From Actinomyces dentalis DSM 19115 (lineage in GTDB: Bacteria > Actinomycetota > Actinomycetes > Actinomycetales > Actinomycetaceae): DNA of 64,000 nt. The DNA lies in the NCBI RefSeq assembly GCF_000429225.1, contig NZ_AUBL01000001.1, positions 119,677 through 183,676 of the forward strand. Direction: 5' to 3'. Below are positions 38,868 through 47,172 of the stretch, in pieces (the first letter of the stretch is position 1; each line of letters opens with the position of its first letter). The position numbers and the translations under genes are program-made. A model generated the notes under the pieces. The model saw only the letters and a program-made list of their open reading frames with translations. It had not been told where the DNA came from and ran no database searches.

Positions 38868-38987
38868 GCGGCCCGGTCCCCACCCCGCAGTCCTCCGCCG
38901 GCCGGCGCCCGCGTGCCCGCCCGGTCCCCGCCTGACCCCGCCGCCCGCTGGCGATCACACGCCGGCCCGCTCGGGTCCCTTCCCTGT

Positions 38988-39076
38988 CGAGATGTGCATT
39001 TTGCACTCGAGAGGTGCATTTTGCCTCCGAGAATGACGGTTGGAACTGCACTTTCGAGTGCGAAGTGCACGTCTCG
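38988..39076. repeat. Inverted repeat element C (22-bp imperfect arms)
   Basis: Arms 38988-39009 and 39055-39076 match at 19 of 22 positions (CGAGATGTGCATTTTGCACT... against its inverse). GTGCATTTTGC recurs at 39014-39024, giving an inner partial pairing with 39045-39054. CGGTT lies at +5 to +9 from the centre, as in elements A and B. Confidence 0.55.
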
Positions 39077-39212
39077 GCGTCGGGGGGGGCGCCCGGGGAG
39101 GCCTGCGCCGCGGCCCGCGGGCCCCGTTCGCTCGCCGCAGCGCCCGTCGTGGTCGCCGGCCGGGCCGCGACGCCCCCTGGCGAACGTTCCCGCGGGCCCT
39201 CGGCGGCGCTGT

Positions 39213-39334
39213 TTGTCCAAATCTGTTGCAAAGGCCCCCATCGGGCCGGGACGCGCGAGAAGAATCGTTGATATTCCGCGGTTCTGCTCCCGGTCGATCC
39301 GGTCGCAGAGCGCCTTTGCAACAGATTTGGACAA
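39213..39334. repeat. Long inverted repeat element B (perfect 23-bp arms, 76-base loop)
   Basis: Arms 39213-39235 and 39312-39334 are perfectly complementary (starting TTGTCCAAATCTGTTGCAAA). The loop centre has ATTCCGCGGTT (39273-39283), shared with element A at the same offset. Such size and structure fit a palindromic intergenic repeat or small non-autonomous element, or a structured RNA. Confidence 0.7.
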
Positions 39335-39478
39335 CCGCCCGCCCCGGACCGTCCCACGAGCCCCACCCGCACCACCGCGATCGCGCCCCCCGCCCGCACG
39401 ATGAGCGAGGGACCCATCGGTGAGGAACTCCGCGGCACCACCGCGCCACGCGCCGGGGGACTCGCCCGGCGGGCCCGC

Positions 39479-39550
39479 GTCTGCTGCGCCCTTTGTCCTC
39501 TACTGCGCTCCTTCACCCTCCGATGTACGAGAAGAAGGGGCGCAGCAGAC
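39479..39550. repeat. Inverted repeat D over the 3' end of the kinase-like gene
   Basis: Arms 39479-39494 and 39535-39550 match at 15 of 16 positions (GTCTGCTGCGCCC core). The one difference is a U-G pair in a plus-strand transcript. The right arm lies within the last codons of the gene at 39500-40105, so the repeat may have replaced the original 3' end. Confidence 0.55.
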
Positions 39551-40105
39551 GGAAAGGGGCGTAGCGGACGGCGCGGAGCGACCCCCGCGCCGCCGCCGGA
39601 CCTCGTCGGCGATCGTCCGCACCGCCTCGTCGGGCCCGGCGGCGCTCGTGTCGATGACGAGGCGGTCGCGCCCCCACGGCTCGTAGTGCCGTTCGACGAC
39701 CTGCCGCCAGGACGGGTTGCGCAGGCCGTCGATGTCGGGCGTGCGCGCCTGAAGGCGCGCACGGTGCTCGGCGGCGTCGGAGCAGACCAGCTCGACCTCG
39801 ACGATGCGCGCGCCGCGGCGGGATGCGGCCGCACGCCAGGCGTCGCGGGTGATCGGCAGTGGGTTGACGCACTCGGCGACGACGTCGAGCCCCAGGGCGA
39901 GCTGATCGGCCGCCAGGTCGTAGCCGACGGCGTACCCCTCCCCGCCCGTGACCAGTTCGGCGCGGCCCTGGGCGCGCAGGATGGCCGTCTCGATCGTGTC
40001 GATGCGCAGGTAGGCGGCCCTCAGCTCCCGCGCGAGGGGGCGGGCGAGGGTCGTCTTGCCCGTGGCGGGCAGGCCTGCGATGACGACGAGCACGGGCGCA
40101 TCCAT
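39500..40105 (-). CDS. AAA/zeta-like P-loop kinase (adenylylsulfate-kinase-like)
   Basis: 201 residues from ATG 40105: Walker A GLPATGKTTLA, then YLRIDTIETAI and a LID-like Arg-rich region ARTPDIDGLRNPSWRQVVER. This matches the AAA_33 group of small P-loop kinases (gluconate/chloramphenicol/zeta-like). Substrate unknown. The last about 25 residues (Ser/Pro/Cys-rich, ending SEGEGAQ) lie in an inverted repeat and look unrelated to the family, so the true C-terminus may have been replaced. It stands alone between a repeat-rich gap and the mannosidase operon. Confidence 0.75.
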   Translation of the reverse strand: MDAPVLVVIAGLPATGKTTLARPLARELRAAYLRIDTIETAILRAQGRAELVTGGEGYAVGYDLAADQLALGLDVVAECVNPLPITRDAWRAAASRRGARIVEVELVCSDAAEHRARLQARTPDIDGLRNPSWRQVVERHYEPWGRDRLVIDTSAAGPDEAVRTIADEVRRRRGGRSAPSATPLSVCCAPSSRTSEGEGAQ

Positions 40106-40180
40106 GCGGCCAACGCTACCGCCCCCGCCCGCCGGGGCGCCGGGCTGCCGCCGCCCTCCGCGCCCCGGCCGCCCACACCC

Positions 40181-41467
40181 TCAGGCGGACAGGGCCACGA
40201 CCCACCGCGCGGCGGTCTCCAGGCGGTAGGGTCCCTTGTCGGCCGGCGCCCGCACCACCTGGTGGTCCTGCTCGATCACCAGGCGGGCGCCGAACCGGTC
40301 CACGAGCACGGTCCCCACCGCGTCCACGGCCATGAGGTCCTCGTCGCGGTGCCCGCCCACGCCGCCCAGGCGCACGAGGGCGGGGGAGTCGAGCAGGACG
40401 GGGCGGGCCTCGTCCTCGCTGACGCGCCGGGCGCTGCCGGTCACCATGGTCCGGCCCGCCGCCATGGCCTCGATGAGGGCCGGCGCGCTGCACTCCTCGG
40501 CGGCGATCCAGGTCGTGGGCATCCCCGGGCGCAGGGGGGTGGAGCGGTTGTGGAAGTCGCCGCCGCCCAGGACCACGACGGCGCCGGGCAGCATCGCCGC
40601 CCAGGCCAGGATCGAGGTGTCCGCGAGGTTGCGGTACCAGGTGCCGTGGAAGAGCTCGGCGCCGGGGGGCATGCGCTCCAGGGGGTGCAGCCACGCGCAG
40701 TCGTCGGCGACGGGGTGGTTGATGGACATGAAGCCGCCGCGGCGCTCGACCTGCTCCACCCAGGTGTCGGCCTCGTCGCGGAAGTCGATGACGCCGATCT
40801 CGCCCCACGCGTTGGCGTGGCCGCGGTGGGTGGTCATCTCCTGCCCGGGGATCAGGGTGATGCCGTGGCGGCGCGAGACGGAGGCGAGGTGGGGGTGGTG
40901 GCTGGTCGTGTTGTGGTCGGTGCAGCCCAGGTAGTCCAGCCCGGACCTGACGCCCTCGTTGGCCAGCTCCCACAGCGACAGCTCCCCGTCGGAGTGCAGG
41001 CAGTGGTTGTGGGGGTCGCCCGCGTACCAGGTCAGTCCCCGGGGGGCGGGCAGACCCCGGTCGGATCCGCGCAGGAGGCGCTGGACGGGGGCCTGGCGCG
41101 GGCCGTGGTCCGGGCGCTCCCGGGCGGGGCAGACCACGGTGATGGTCACGTCCACGCCCTCGGCGCTCACCTGGTGCAGGCCCAGGAGCACCGCCCAGTC
41201 CCCGGCCCCCAGGCCCGGGCGGTAGCCGGGGGTGGCGTCGTCGCGCTCGACGACGTAGGAGGTCCTGGCCCCTCCGGACCAGCCGCGCAGGCCGTCGGGG
41301 CCCAGCAGGCCCAGGTCGATGCACGCCCTCCCGTCCGCGCGGTCCACCTCCATGCTCACCCCGATGGACTGGGCGTCGGGCGGGACCTCGAAGGGGAAGG
41401 CGGGGTAGCGGTTCGCGGCCTGGTCGGCCAGGGTGAGGCGCGCCCTCGTGCGCCGCAGGATGGTCAT
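40181..41467 (-). CDS. PHP-domain metal-dependent phosphoesterase-like protein
   Basis: 428 residues from ATG 41467, overlapping the mannosidase stop (ATGA). An N-terminal beta-rich domain (1-140) precedes a PHP domain with DPHNHCLHSDG, DYLGCTDHN, IPGQEMTT and the later GGDFHNRS, giving the expected His/Asp metal ligands. PHP proteins of this CehA/McbA-like group cleave phosphoesters or related bonds. As the last gene of the operon it may remove a phosphate or other ester from the imported glycan; that is inference. No signal peptide, so cytoplasmic. Confidence 0.8.
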   Translation of the reverse strand: MTILRRTRARLTLADQAANRYPAFPFEVPPDAQSIGVSMEVDRADGRACIDLGLLGPDGLRGWSGGARTSYVVERDDATPGYRPGLGAGDWAVLLGLHQVSAEGVDVTITVVCPARERPDHGPRQAPVQRLLRGSDRGLPAPRGLTWYAGDPHNHCLHSDGELSLWELANEGVRSGLDYLGCTDHNTTSHHPHLASVSRRHGITLIPGQEMTTHRGHANAWGEIGVIDFRDEADTWVEQVERRGGFMSINHPVADDCAWLHPLERMPPGAELFHGTWYRNLADTSILAWAAMLPGAVVVLGGGDFHNRSTPLRPGMPTTWIAAEECSAPALIEAMAAGRTMVTGSARRVSEDEARPVLLDSPALVRLGGVGGHRDEDLMAVDAVGTVLVDRFGARLVIEQDHQVVRAPADKGPYRLETAARWVVALSA

Positions 41468-44280
41468 CGTCGCTCCTCCTCGTCCGGTGCGCCCGCCGCG
41501 GGCCGGCGCAGGGTGATGATCGCCGAGGCCGGGGCCGTCAGGGACCAGGGGTCGACCCCGGCCTCCAGGAGGGCCCCGGTCAGGTCCGTGCGGTCCCACC
41601 GCCCCCGCATCCGGGCCCGCAGCGGCTCGGCGTGGTGATGGTAGTTGACGAAGCGGGCCTCGACGACGCCGTCGTCCAGGTGGCGCAGCGACTCCAGGGC
41701 GACGCGCCCGCAGGTGGTCACCACGGGGCCCACCGGCGCCGCGCCGGTCGCGCCGGGGCGGGCGGCGCCGGGCACCAGGACGGGCTCGTAGCGGAACAGG
41801 TCCGAGTGGCGCACGATCTGCGAGTCGTCCCACTGGGGGCACGACAGGTCGACGGCCAGGTCGGTGTCGACGCGCACGCCCAGGTACTGGGCGCCGGGCA
41901 CGGAGATCTGCGCGCCCGCGGGCTCGTCGCGCAGCGGGTGCACGTTGACGCTCATGAGGTCGACGGCGCGCACCAGCGTGATGGCGATCTCGTCGGGCCG
42001 CCCCGCGCCGCCCGCCCCGCGCTCCCGCCCGCCCTCCGGGTCCGCACCGGGCGCGGCGCTCGGGGCCGGCGGGGTGAGGATCTCGTACTCCGTGAGCCGG
42101 TCGGTGTGCACCGCCACCCCGCCGGCGTGGACGAAGCGGGTGGCCGGGTAGGTCGGCAGGGGGTACTCGCCCCACCCGGCCTCGCCGGTGCGCCCGCGGC
42201 GGGTCGTCCCGTACTGCCCGCCCGCCACCGAGCCGTCCAGGTCCCGGCCCAGGGTGGGCACGTGGAGCCTGAGCCGGTGGTTGCCGACCCCGTTGACCAG
42301 GGAGGTGCGCACGCGCACGAAGCGCTCGCCCTCGCGGATCTCCAGGCGCGTGTCGACCACCTGCCCGTGCGGGGGGCCGCTGCGGGCCGAGCGGTCGTCG
42401 CTCAGGCCCCGGGGCAGGCGGTAGGTGCGCCGGATGAGGATGCGCGCCCGCAGCGGGCCGCGCTCGAGGACCTCCACCCGGGTGTCGGCCGGGGCGCGGA
42501 CCGCGCCCCCGTCCACGGGGGCGAAGTTGTAGGAGTCGCCCCGGTCGCCCTCGTCGACCAGGGCCAGGGCCCGGTCGATGACGCGGCCGTTGAGCAGGTC
42601 CTCGATGCGCACCAGGCCGTCGTCGTCGACGTCGACGCGCACCAGGTCGTTGGAGGCGCTGCGCCCGCGCACGCGCACCGGGTGGTCGACGCCGCCCCCG
42701 CCGGCCCCCAGGGCCGCCGCCGCGGTGCCCTGCGCCCATCCGGCGACCAGCACCCGGCACGAGGGGGGCATCACGGTGAGCACGCGCCAGGGCCGGTCGT
42801 CGCCCGCCGCCGCCAGGCGCCGGTCGAGCTCGGCGGTGAACTCGTCGAGGTCGAAGTCCCCCCCGCCGCGGCGGGCGACTTCGAAGACGAGCTCGGCGGG
42901 GGCGGGGAAGGACCAGCCGCGGATGCGTCCGCCGAACAGCTCCTGGCCGTGGATCCGGCGCAGGATCCGGCGCACGTTCCCGGCGGGCACGGTCTCGTCG
43001 CCGATGACGGTGGGCAGCTCCTCGATGAGCTGGACCCCCTCGGGCAGCGCCCCGGGGGCGCCGTCGAGCACGGTCTCGCCCTGGACGCGGCGCGCCCACC
43101 CCGACTGGTTGAAGGCCACGAGCTCGCCGCGCCGTCCCGCCCCGGCCAGGGCCGGCAGGGCGACGTCGACGGCGCCGGCGGCCGTGTGGGCGGCCATGTG
43201 CAGGCGCGTTTCGACCTGCTCCGCCGTGGCGTCGGCGCCGCAGCCGGTCACCGAGTCGTGCGCCGAGGACTCCACGACCAGCCGCCAGCCCCGCTCCAGC
43301 AGCGCCGTGCGGGAGGGGCCCCCGACGGCGGCGTCGAGGCGCTCGGCGGTGGTCAGGGCGCGCTCGGCGCGCGCCATGGCCGCCTTGAGGTTGGTCCTGA
43401 CGGACAGGACCCCGGGCAGGATGTTGCCCAGCGCGTGGGAGCGCATCTCGCCCACGACCAGGGGCAGGTCGTCCAGGTCCTGCGGGTCGTGGGTGCGCGA
43501 GGCCACGACCCGGCCCAGGGTGGCCACCGTCATGGTCGTCTCGGGGCGGCGGGCGTTGTGGGCCCGCACCGCGTCGAGCAGGTCCGGGCGCGGGTCCATG
43601 TGGTCGGTGCCGTACATGCCCGCCGGGGGCCGCCCGTCGAAGCGGTCGGCGTTGTCCCGCAGGTAGTCCGCCACGAGCCGGTCGAGCTTGCCGGGGGGGT
43701 CGAACAGCTTCAGGGCGGACCCGTAGCCGTCCCACAGGTACTCCACGCGCACCTGGGAGCCGTCCGGGGCGCGCCAGCGGAAGGCGTCGCGGTCCACCCC
43801 GGCGGGCACGCCGCGCCACAGGGCGGCGTCGGCCAGGCCGAACCCGCGCAGCACCTGCGGCATCTGGGCGGCGTGGCCGAACATGTCGGGCAGGTAGCCC
43901 ACCCGCATCTCCCCGCCCATGGCCCGGCAGGACCTGATGCCCAGCTCGAGGTTGCGCACCGTGGTCTCCCCGTCGCAGCAGAACTCGTCCAGGAGGATCA
44001 GGAAGGGGCCGATGGCCAGCTGGCCGCGGTCCACCGCGGCGCGCAGCCGCTCGCGGTTGTGCGGGCGGATGGCCAGGTAGTCCTCGAAGGCGGCCGCCTG
44101 CCCGTCGAGGGTGAAGCGGTAGGCGCCCTCGCGCTCGAGCAGGTCCAGCAGGCCGTCGATCATGCGCACCAGCCGCGCGCGGAACACGTCGTGGGGCTCG
44201 TACCACTCCCGGTCCCAGTGGGTGTGGGGGATGATCCACATGGCGGTGGGGGCGGGGGCGTTCTCGGGCGTCGCGCTCAT
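41464..44280 (-). CDS. GH38 alpha-mannosidase
   Basis: 938 residues from ATG 44280. The N-terminal catalytic domain has the zinc-binding IPHTHWDREWY (His21, Asp23) and the nucleophile region GYLPDMFGHAAQMPQ, then the three-helix and beta-sandwich parts of glycoside hydrolase family 38. It removes terminal alpha-linked mannose. No signal peptide, so it works on glycans already imported by the ABC system upstream in the same operon. Its start overlaps the stop of the ATPase gene and its stop overlaps the PHP gene. The specific linkage cannot be told from sequence. Confidence 0.92.
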   Translation of the reverse strand: MSATPENAPAPTAMWIIPHTHWDREWYEPHDVFRARLVRMIDGLLDLLEREGAYRFTLDGQAAAFEDYLAIRPHNRERLRAAVDRGQLAIGPFLILLDEFCCDGETTVRNLELGIRSCRAMGGEMRVGYLPDMFGHAAQMPQVLRGFGLADAALWRGVPAGVDRDAFRWRAPDGSQVRVEYLWDGYGSALKLFDPPGKLDRLVADYLRDNADRFDGRPPAGMYGTDHMDPRPDLLDAVRAHNARRPETTMTVATLGRVVASRTHDPQDLDDLPLVVGEMRSHALGNILPGVLSVRTNLKAAMARAERALTTAERLDAAVGGPSRTALLERGWRLVVESSAHDSVTGCGADATAEQVETRLHMAAHTAAGAVDVALPALAGAGRRGELVAFNQSGWARRVQGETVLDGAPGALPEGVQLIEELPTVIGDETVPAGNVRRILRRIHGQELFGGRIRGWSFPAPAELVFEVARRGGGDFDLDEFTAELDRRLAAAGDDRPWRVLTVMPPSCRVLVAGWAQGTAAAALGAGGGGVDHPVRVRGRSASNDLVRVDVDDDGLVRIEDLLNGRVIDRALALVDEGDRGDSYNFAPVDGGAVRAPADTRVEVLERGPLRARILIRRTYRLPRGLSDDRSARSGPPHGQVVDTRLEIREGERFVRVRTSLVNGVGNHRLRLHVPTLGRDLDGSVAGGQYGTTRRGRTGEAGWGEYPLPTYPATRFVHAGGVAVHTDRLTEYEILTPPAPSAAPGADPEGGRERGAGGAGRPDEIAITLVRAVDLMSVNVHPLRDEPAGAQISVPGAQYLGVRVDTDLAVDLSCPQWDDSQIVRHSDLFRYEPVLVPGAARPGATGAAPVGPVVTTCGRVALESLRHLDDGVVEARFVNYHHHAEPLRARMRGRWDRTDLTGALLEAGVDPWSLTAPASAIITLRRPAAGAPDEEERR

Positions 44281-45374
44281 CGGCGCCCACCCCCCACGAG
44301 CTCGCCGGTCTGGGCGTCGAACACCAGGGTCTTGGCCCGGGGGAAGGCGAACCGGCACCGCCGGCCCGGTTCGGGCAGGGGGTCCTCGCCGACGACGGCC
44401 TGCAGCCGCCCGCCCTCGCAGCGCATGGTCAGCAGGTTCTGGGCCCCGAGGTTCTCCACCGTGTGCACCCGCCCACTCACGGCGCCGGGCCCGTCGTCGG
44501 CGCCGTCGTCGGACCAGCGGACGTACTCGGGGCGCACGCCCCACCTCACCCTGGTCCCCTCGGCCGGCTCGCGCCTCATGTCCCGGGGCAGGGCGATGCG
44601 CGCGCCCAGCGATTCGATCGCCCCGCCGCGGATGACGCCGTCGTTGAGGTTCATGGGGTGCGAGCCGATGAAGGAGGCGACGAACTCGTTGGCGGGGCCG
44701 TGGAAGACCTCCCCCGGCGTGCCGACCTGCTGGATCCTGCCCCGCCTCATGACGGCGATGCGGTCCGCCAGCGCGAGGGCCTCCGCCTGGTCGTGGGTGA
44801 CGAACACCGAGGTGACGCCCAGGTCGCGCTGGAGCTCCTTGAGGAAGGTGCGCGCCTCCAGTCGCAGTCGGGCGTCCAGGTTGGACAGGGGCTCGTCGAG
44901 CAGGAGCACGTCGGGCCTGGTGGCGATGGCCCGGGCCAGGGCGACGCGCTGCTGCTGCCCGCCGGACAGCTGGGCGGGCCGGCGCTCGAGCAGCTCGGCC
45001 AGGGAGAGGCGCTTCGCCGTGTCGGCGGCGGCCCGGCGGCGCTGGGCCCTGGCGACCCTGCGTATGCGCAGCGGGTAGGCGATGTTGTCCGACACGTCCA
45101 TGTGGGGGAAGAGGGCGTAGTCCTGGAAGACCATGGCCACGCCGCGCCGCCCGGGCTCGACGTCGGTCATGTCGGCCCCGCCGATGCGCAGGGTCCCCTC
45201 GGTGATGGTCTCCAGGCCGGCGATGGATCTGAGCAGGGTCGTCTTGCCGCATCCCGAGGGGCCCAGCAGGGCGAAGAACTCGCCGTCGTCGATGGACAGG
45301 TCCACCCCGTCCACGCCGCGCACCCCGTTGGGGTACTGCTTCACGAGGCCCTCCATGACGATCGTGGCTGTCAT
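44277..45374 (-). CDS. Sugar ABC importer ATPase (MalK/UgpC type)
   Basis: 365 residues from ATG 45374: Walker A GPSGCGKTT, signature LSGGQQQRVALARAI, Walker B LLLDEPLSNLD, H-loop FVTHDQAEALAL, then a C-terminal TOBE/OB domain (GVRPEYVRW). It powers the CUT1 importer encoded upstream. Many actinobacteria share one MsiK-type ATPase among importers, so an in-operon dedicated ATPase is notable. Overlaps both neighbours (ATGA). Confidence 0.94.
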   Translation of the reverse strand: MTATIVMEGLVKQYPNGVRGVDGVDLSIDDGEFFALLGPSGCGKTTLLRSIAGLETITEGTLRIGGADMTDVEPGRRGVAMVFQDYALFPHMDVSDNIAYPLRIRRVARAQRRRAAADTAKRLSLAELLERRPAQLSGGQQQRVALARAIATRPDVLLLDEPLSNLDARLRLEARTFLKELQRDLGVTSVFVTHDQAEALALADRIAVMRRGRIQQVGTPGEVFHGPANEFVASFIGSHPMNLNDGVIRGGAIESLGARIALPRDMRREPAEGTRVRWGVRPEYVRWSDDGADDGPGAVSGRVHTVENLGAQNLLTMRCEGGRLQAVVGEDPLPEPGRRCRFAFPRAKTLVFDAQTGELVGGGRR

Positions 45375-46243
45375 GACTTGATACCTCCATAGAAGCGGAA
45401 GCCGAACTTCCTGTTGACGACGAAGTAGATGGCCAGCACGGGCAGGGCGAAGACGAGGGCGAACACGGAGATCAGCCGCAGATCGGCCTGCCCGGACTCG
45501 GTGTAGAAGGTGTACATGAGCACGGCCGCGGGCTGGCCGGCCGGGTCGCGCAGCAGCAGGTAGGGGACCAGGAAGTTGCCCCAGACCTGCACGACGGACC
45601 AGATCGCCACGAAGGCGATCCCGGGGCGGGCCACGGGGATGACGACGTCGGCCAGGATCCGGCCCGGGCCCGCCCCGTACAGGCGGGCGGACTCCTCGTA
45701 GGACCTGGGGACCGAGTCCATGAAGTCCTTGAGGATGAACACGACCGTGGGCAGCAGGCCCCCGGCCAGCACCAGGATCACCCCGGTGCGGGTGTTGATC
45801 AGGCCGATGAGGTTCATCAGCTGGAAGGTGGGCACCATGGCCGCGGTGCCCGTGACGATGGAGGACAGCAGGAGCATGGCGTACAGCAGGGCGTCGCGCC
45901 CGGGGATGCGCACGCGCGACAGCGCGTAGGAGGCCAGCGTGCCCAGGGCGACGACCACCGCCATGGCGCCCAGGGCGATGAGCAGGGAGTTGAGGATCGA
46001 CCCCAGGGCGTAGGGGTTGTCCATCAGGCGCCGGAAGTTCGACGCCGTCCACTGCGGCCACTTCACCGCCATGGTCGGGTTCGCGTCGAAGGGGGCGACC
46101 AGCAGCCAGGCCAGGGGCAGGGCGAACAGGGCCCCGATCAGGCCCAGGGCGACCGCGAAGACGATGCGTCCGGCCACCCTGCGGAAGGACGCGGCCAGGG
46201 CGGTGCGGCTCCGGCCGGGCGCGGGCGTGGTGGTGGTGCTCAT
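45371..46243 (-). CDS. Sugar ABC importer permease (MalG-like)
   Basis: 290 residues from ATG 46243, with six hydrophobic helices and the EAA loop PRSYEESARLYGAGPGRIL that docks on the ATPase. Second permease of a CUT1 carbohydrate importer. Its start overlaps the stop of the other permease and its stop overlaps the ATPase start. Confidence 0.93.
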   Translation of the reverse strand: MSTTTTPAPGRSRTALAASFRRVAGRIVFAVALGLIGALFALPLAWLLVAPFDANPTMAVKWPQWTASNFRRLMDNPYALGSILNSLLIALGAMAVVVALGTLASYALSRVRIPGRDALLYAMLLLSSIVTGTAAMVPTFQLMNLIGLINTRTGVILVLAGGLLPTVVFILKDFMDSVPRSYEESARLYGAGPGRILADVVIPVARPGIAFVAIWSVVQVWGNFLVPYLLLRDPAGQPAAVLMYTFYTESGQADLRLISVFALVFALPVLAIYFVVNRKFGFRFYGGIKS

Positions 46244-47166
46244 CGCCGGCTCCTTCCGACTCTCATGTAGGCCAGGGCGATGACCAGGTTGATCACGAGC
46301 ATGAGCACCGACAGGGCCGCCCCGCGCCCGAGCTGCCCGCCGGGGATGGCCGTCTTGTAGATGTACACCGACATGATCTCGGTGCGCCGCCCCGGCCCCC
46401 CGGCGGTGAGCAGGTAGGGGGTGAAGGTGTTGAAGGTCCACAGCGTGATCATGAGGGTGTTGGTCAGGATGTGGCCCCTGATGGTGGGCAGGACGACGTC
46501 GCGCAGCTGCTGCCACCCCGACGCCCCGGCCATGCGCGCGCTCTCCAGCTGGGAGGGCGGCACCGCCGATAGGGCGGAGGAGAACAGCTGCATGGAGAAG
46601 GCCGTGCCGCACCAGATGTTGAAGATGACGATGACGGCCAGGGGGTGCTCGATGAGCCAGGCCCGCCCCGGCGTGTGCGCCAGCGCGTTGAGCGTGCCCC
46701 CGCGCCGGTCGAGCAGGGCGATCCACAGGAAGGAGACGACGGAGCCGGGGATGACCCAGGCGGCGAGCACCACCGACTCCAGGGCGGTGCGCGCCCACCC
46801 GCCCAGGCGCCGGGTCGACCAGGCCAGGGCGAAGCCCGTGACGCTCTGGCCCACGACCCCGGACAGGGCGACGAACAGCACCGTCACGCGCAGGGAGTTC
46901 CAGAAGGAGGGGTCGCGCAGGGTCCTCAGGTAGTTGTCGGCCCCCACGAAGTCGGTGGCGGAGGCGGCCAGGCCGGTCAGCCTGTAGTCGGTCAGCCCCA
47001 GGTAGATCGTCCACACCGCCGGGAACAGCAGGAACAGGGCGATCACGATCAGGGCCGGGGCCACGAACAGCGCCGCCCGCGCCCCGCCCAGGCCGGCGAC
47101 GTCCTCGGCGCGCCCCCCCGGGCGTCGCGCCCGGGGGGAGGACTGCGTTGCAGTTGCAGCGGGCAC
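46240..47166 (-). CDS. Sugar ABC importer permease (MalF-like)
   Basis: 308 residues from ATG 47166 with six hydrophobic helices and the EAA loop around SQLESARMAGASGWQQLRDV. First permease of the CUT1 importer, coded 6 bp after the binding-protein stop. Confidence 0.93.
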   Translation of the reverse strand: MPAATATQSSPRARRPGGRAEDVAGLGGARAALFVAPALIVIALFLLFPAVWTIYLGLTDYRLTGLAASATDFVGADNYLRTLRDPSFWNSLRVTVLFVALSGVVGQSVTGFALAWSTRRLGGWARTALESVVLAAWVIPGSVVSFLWIALLDRRGGTLNALAHTPGRAWLIEHPLAVIVIFNIWCGTAFSMQLFSSALSAVPPSQLESARMAGASGWQQLRDVVLPTIRGHILTNTLMITLWTFNTFTPYLLTAGGPGRRTEIMSVYIYKTAIPGGQLGRGAALSVLMLVINLVIALAYMRVGRSRR

Positions 47167-47172
47167 CGCGGA

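Larger units (their letters stand above)
38868..39499. other. Gene-free region rich in long inverted repeats
   Basis: No credible gene in 632 bp; open frames are palindrome- or GC-driven. It contains two long inverted repeats entirely and the left arm of a third, listed separately. Local stretches (GTGCATTTTGC twice; TCCAAATCTGTTGCAAAGG) are unusually A/T-rich for this genome. Confidence 0.7.

Noticed and set aside
41632..45078. 1148-codon plus-strand frame opposite the mannosidase and ATPase genes
   Set aside because: Shadow of GH38 and ABC genes; no domain pattern.
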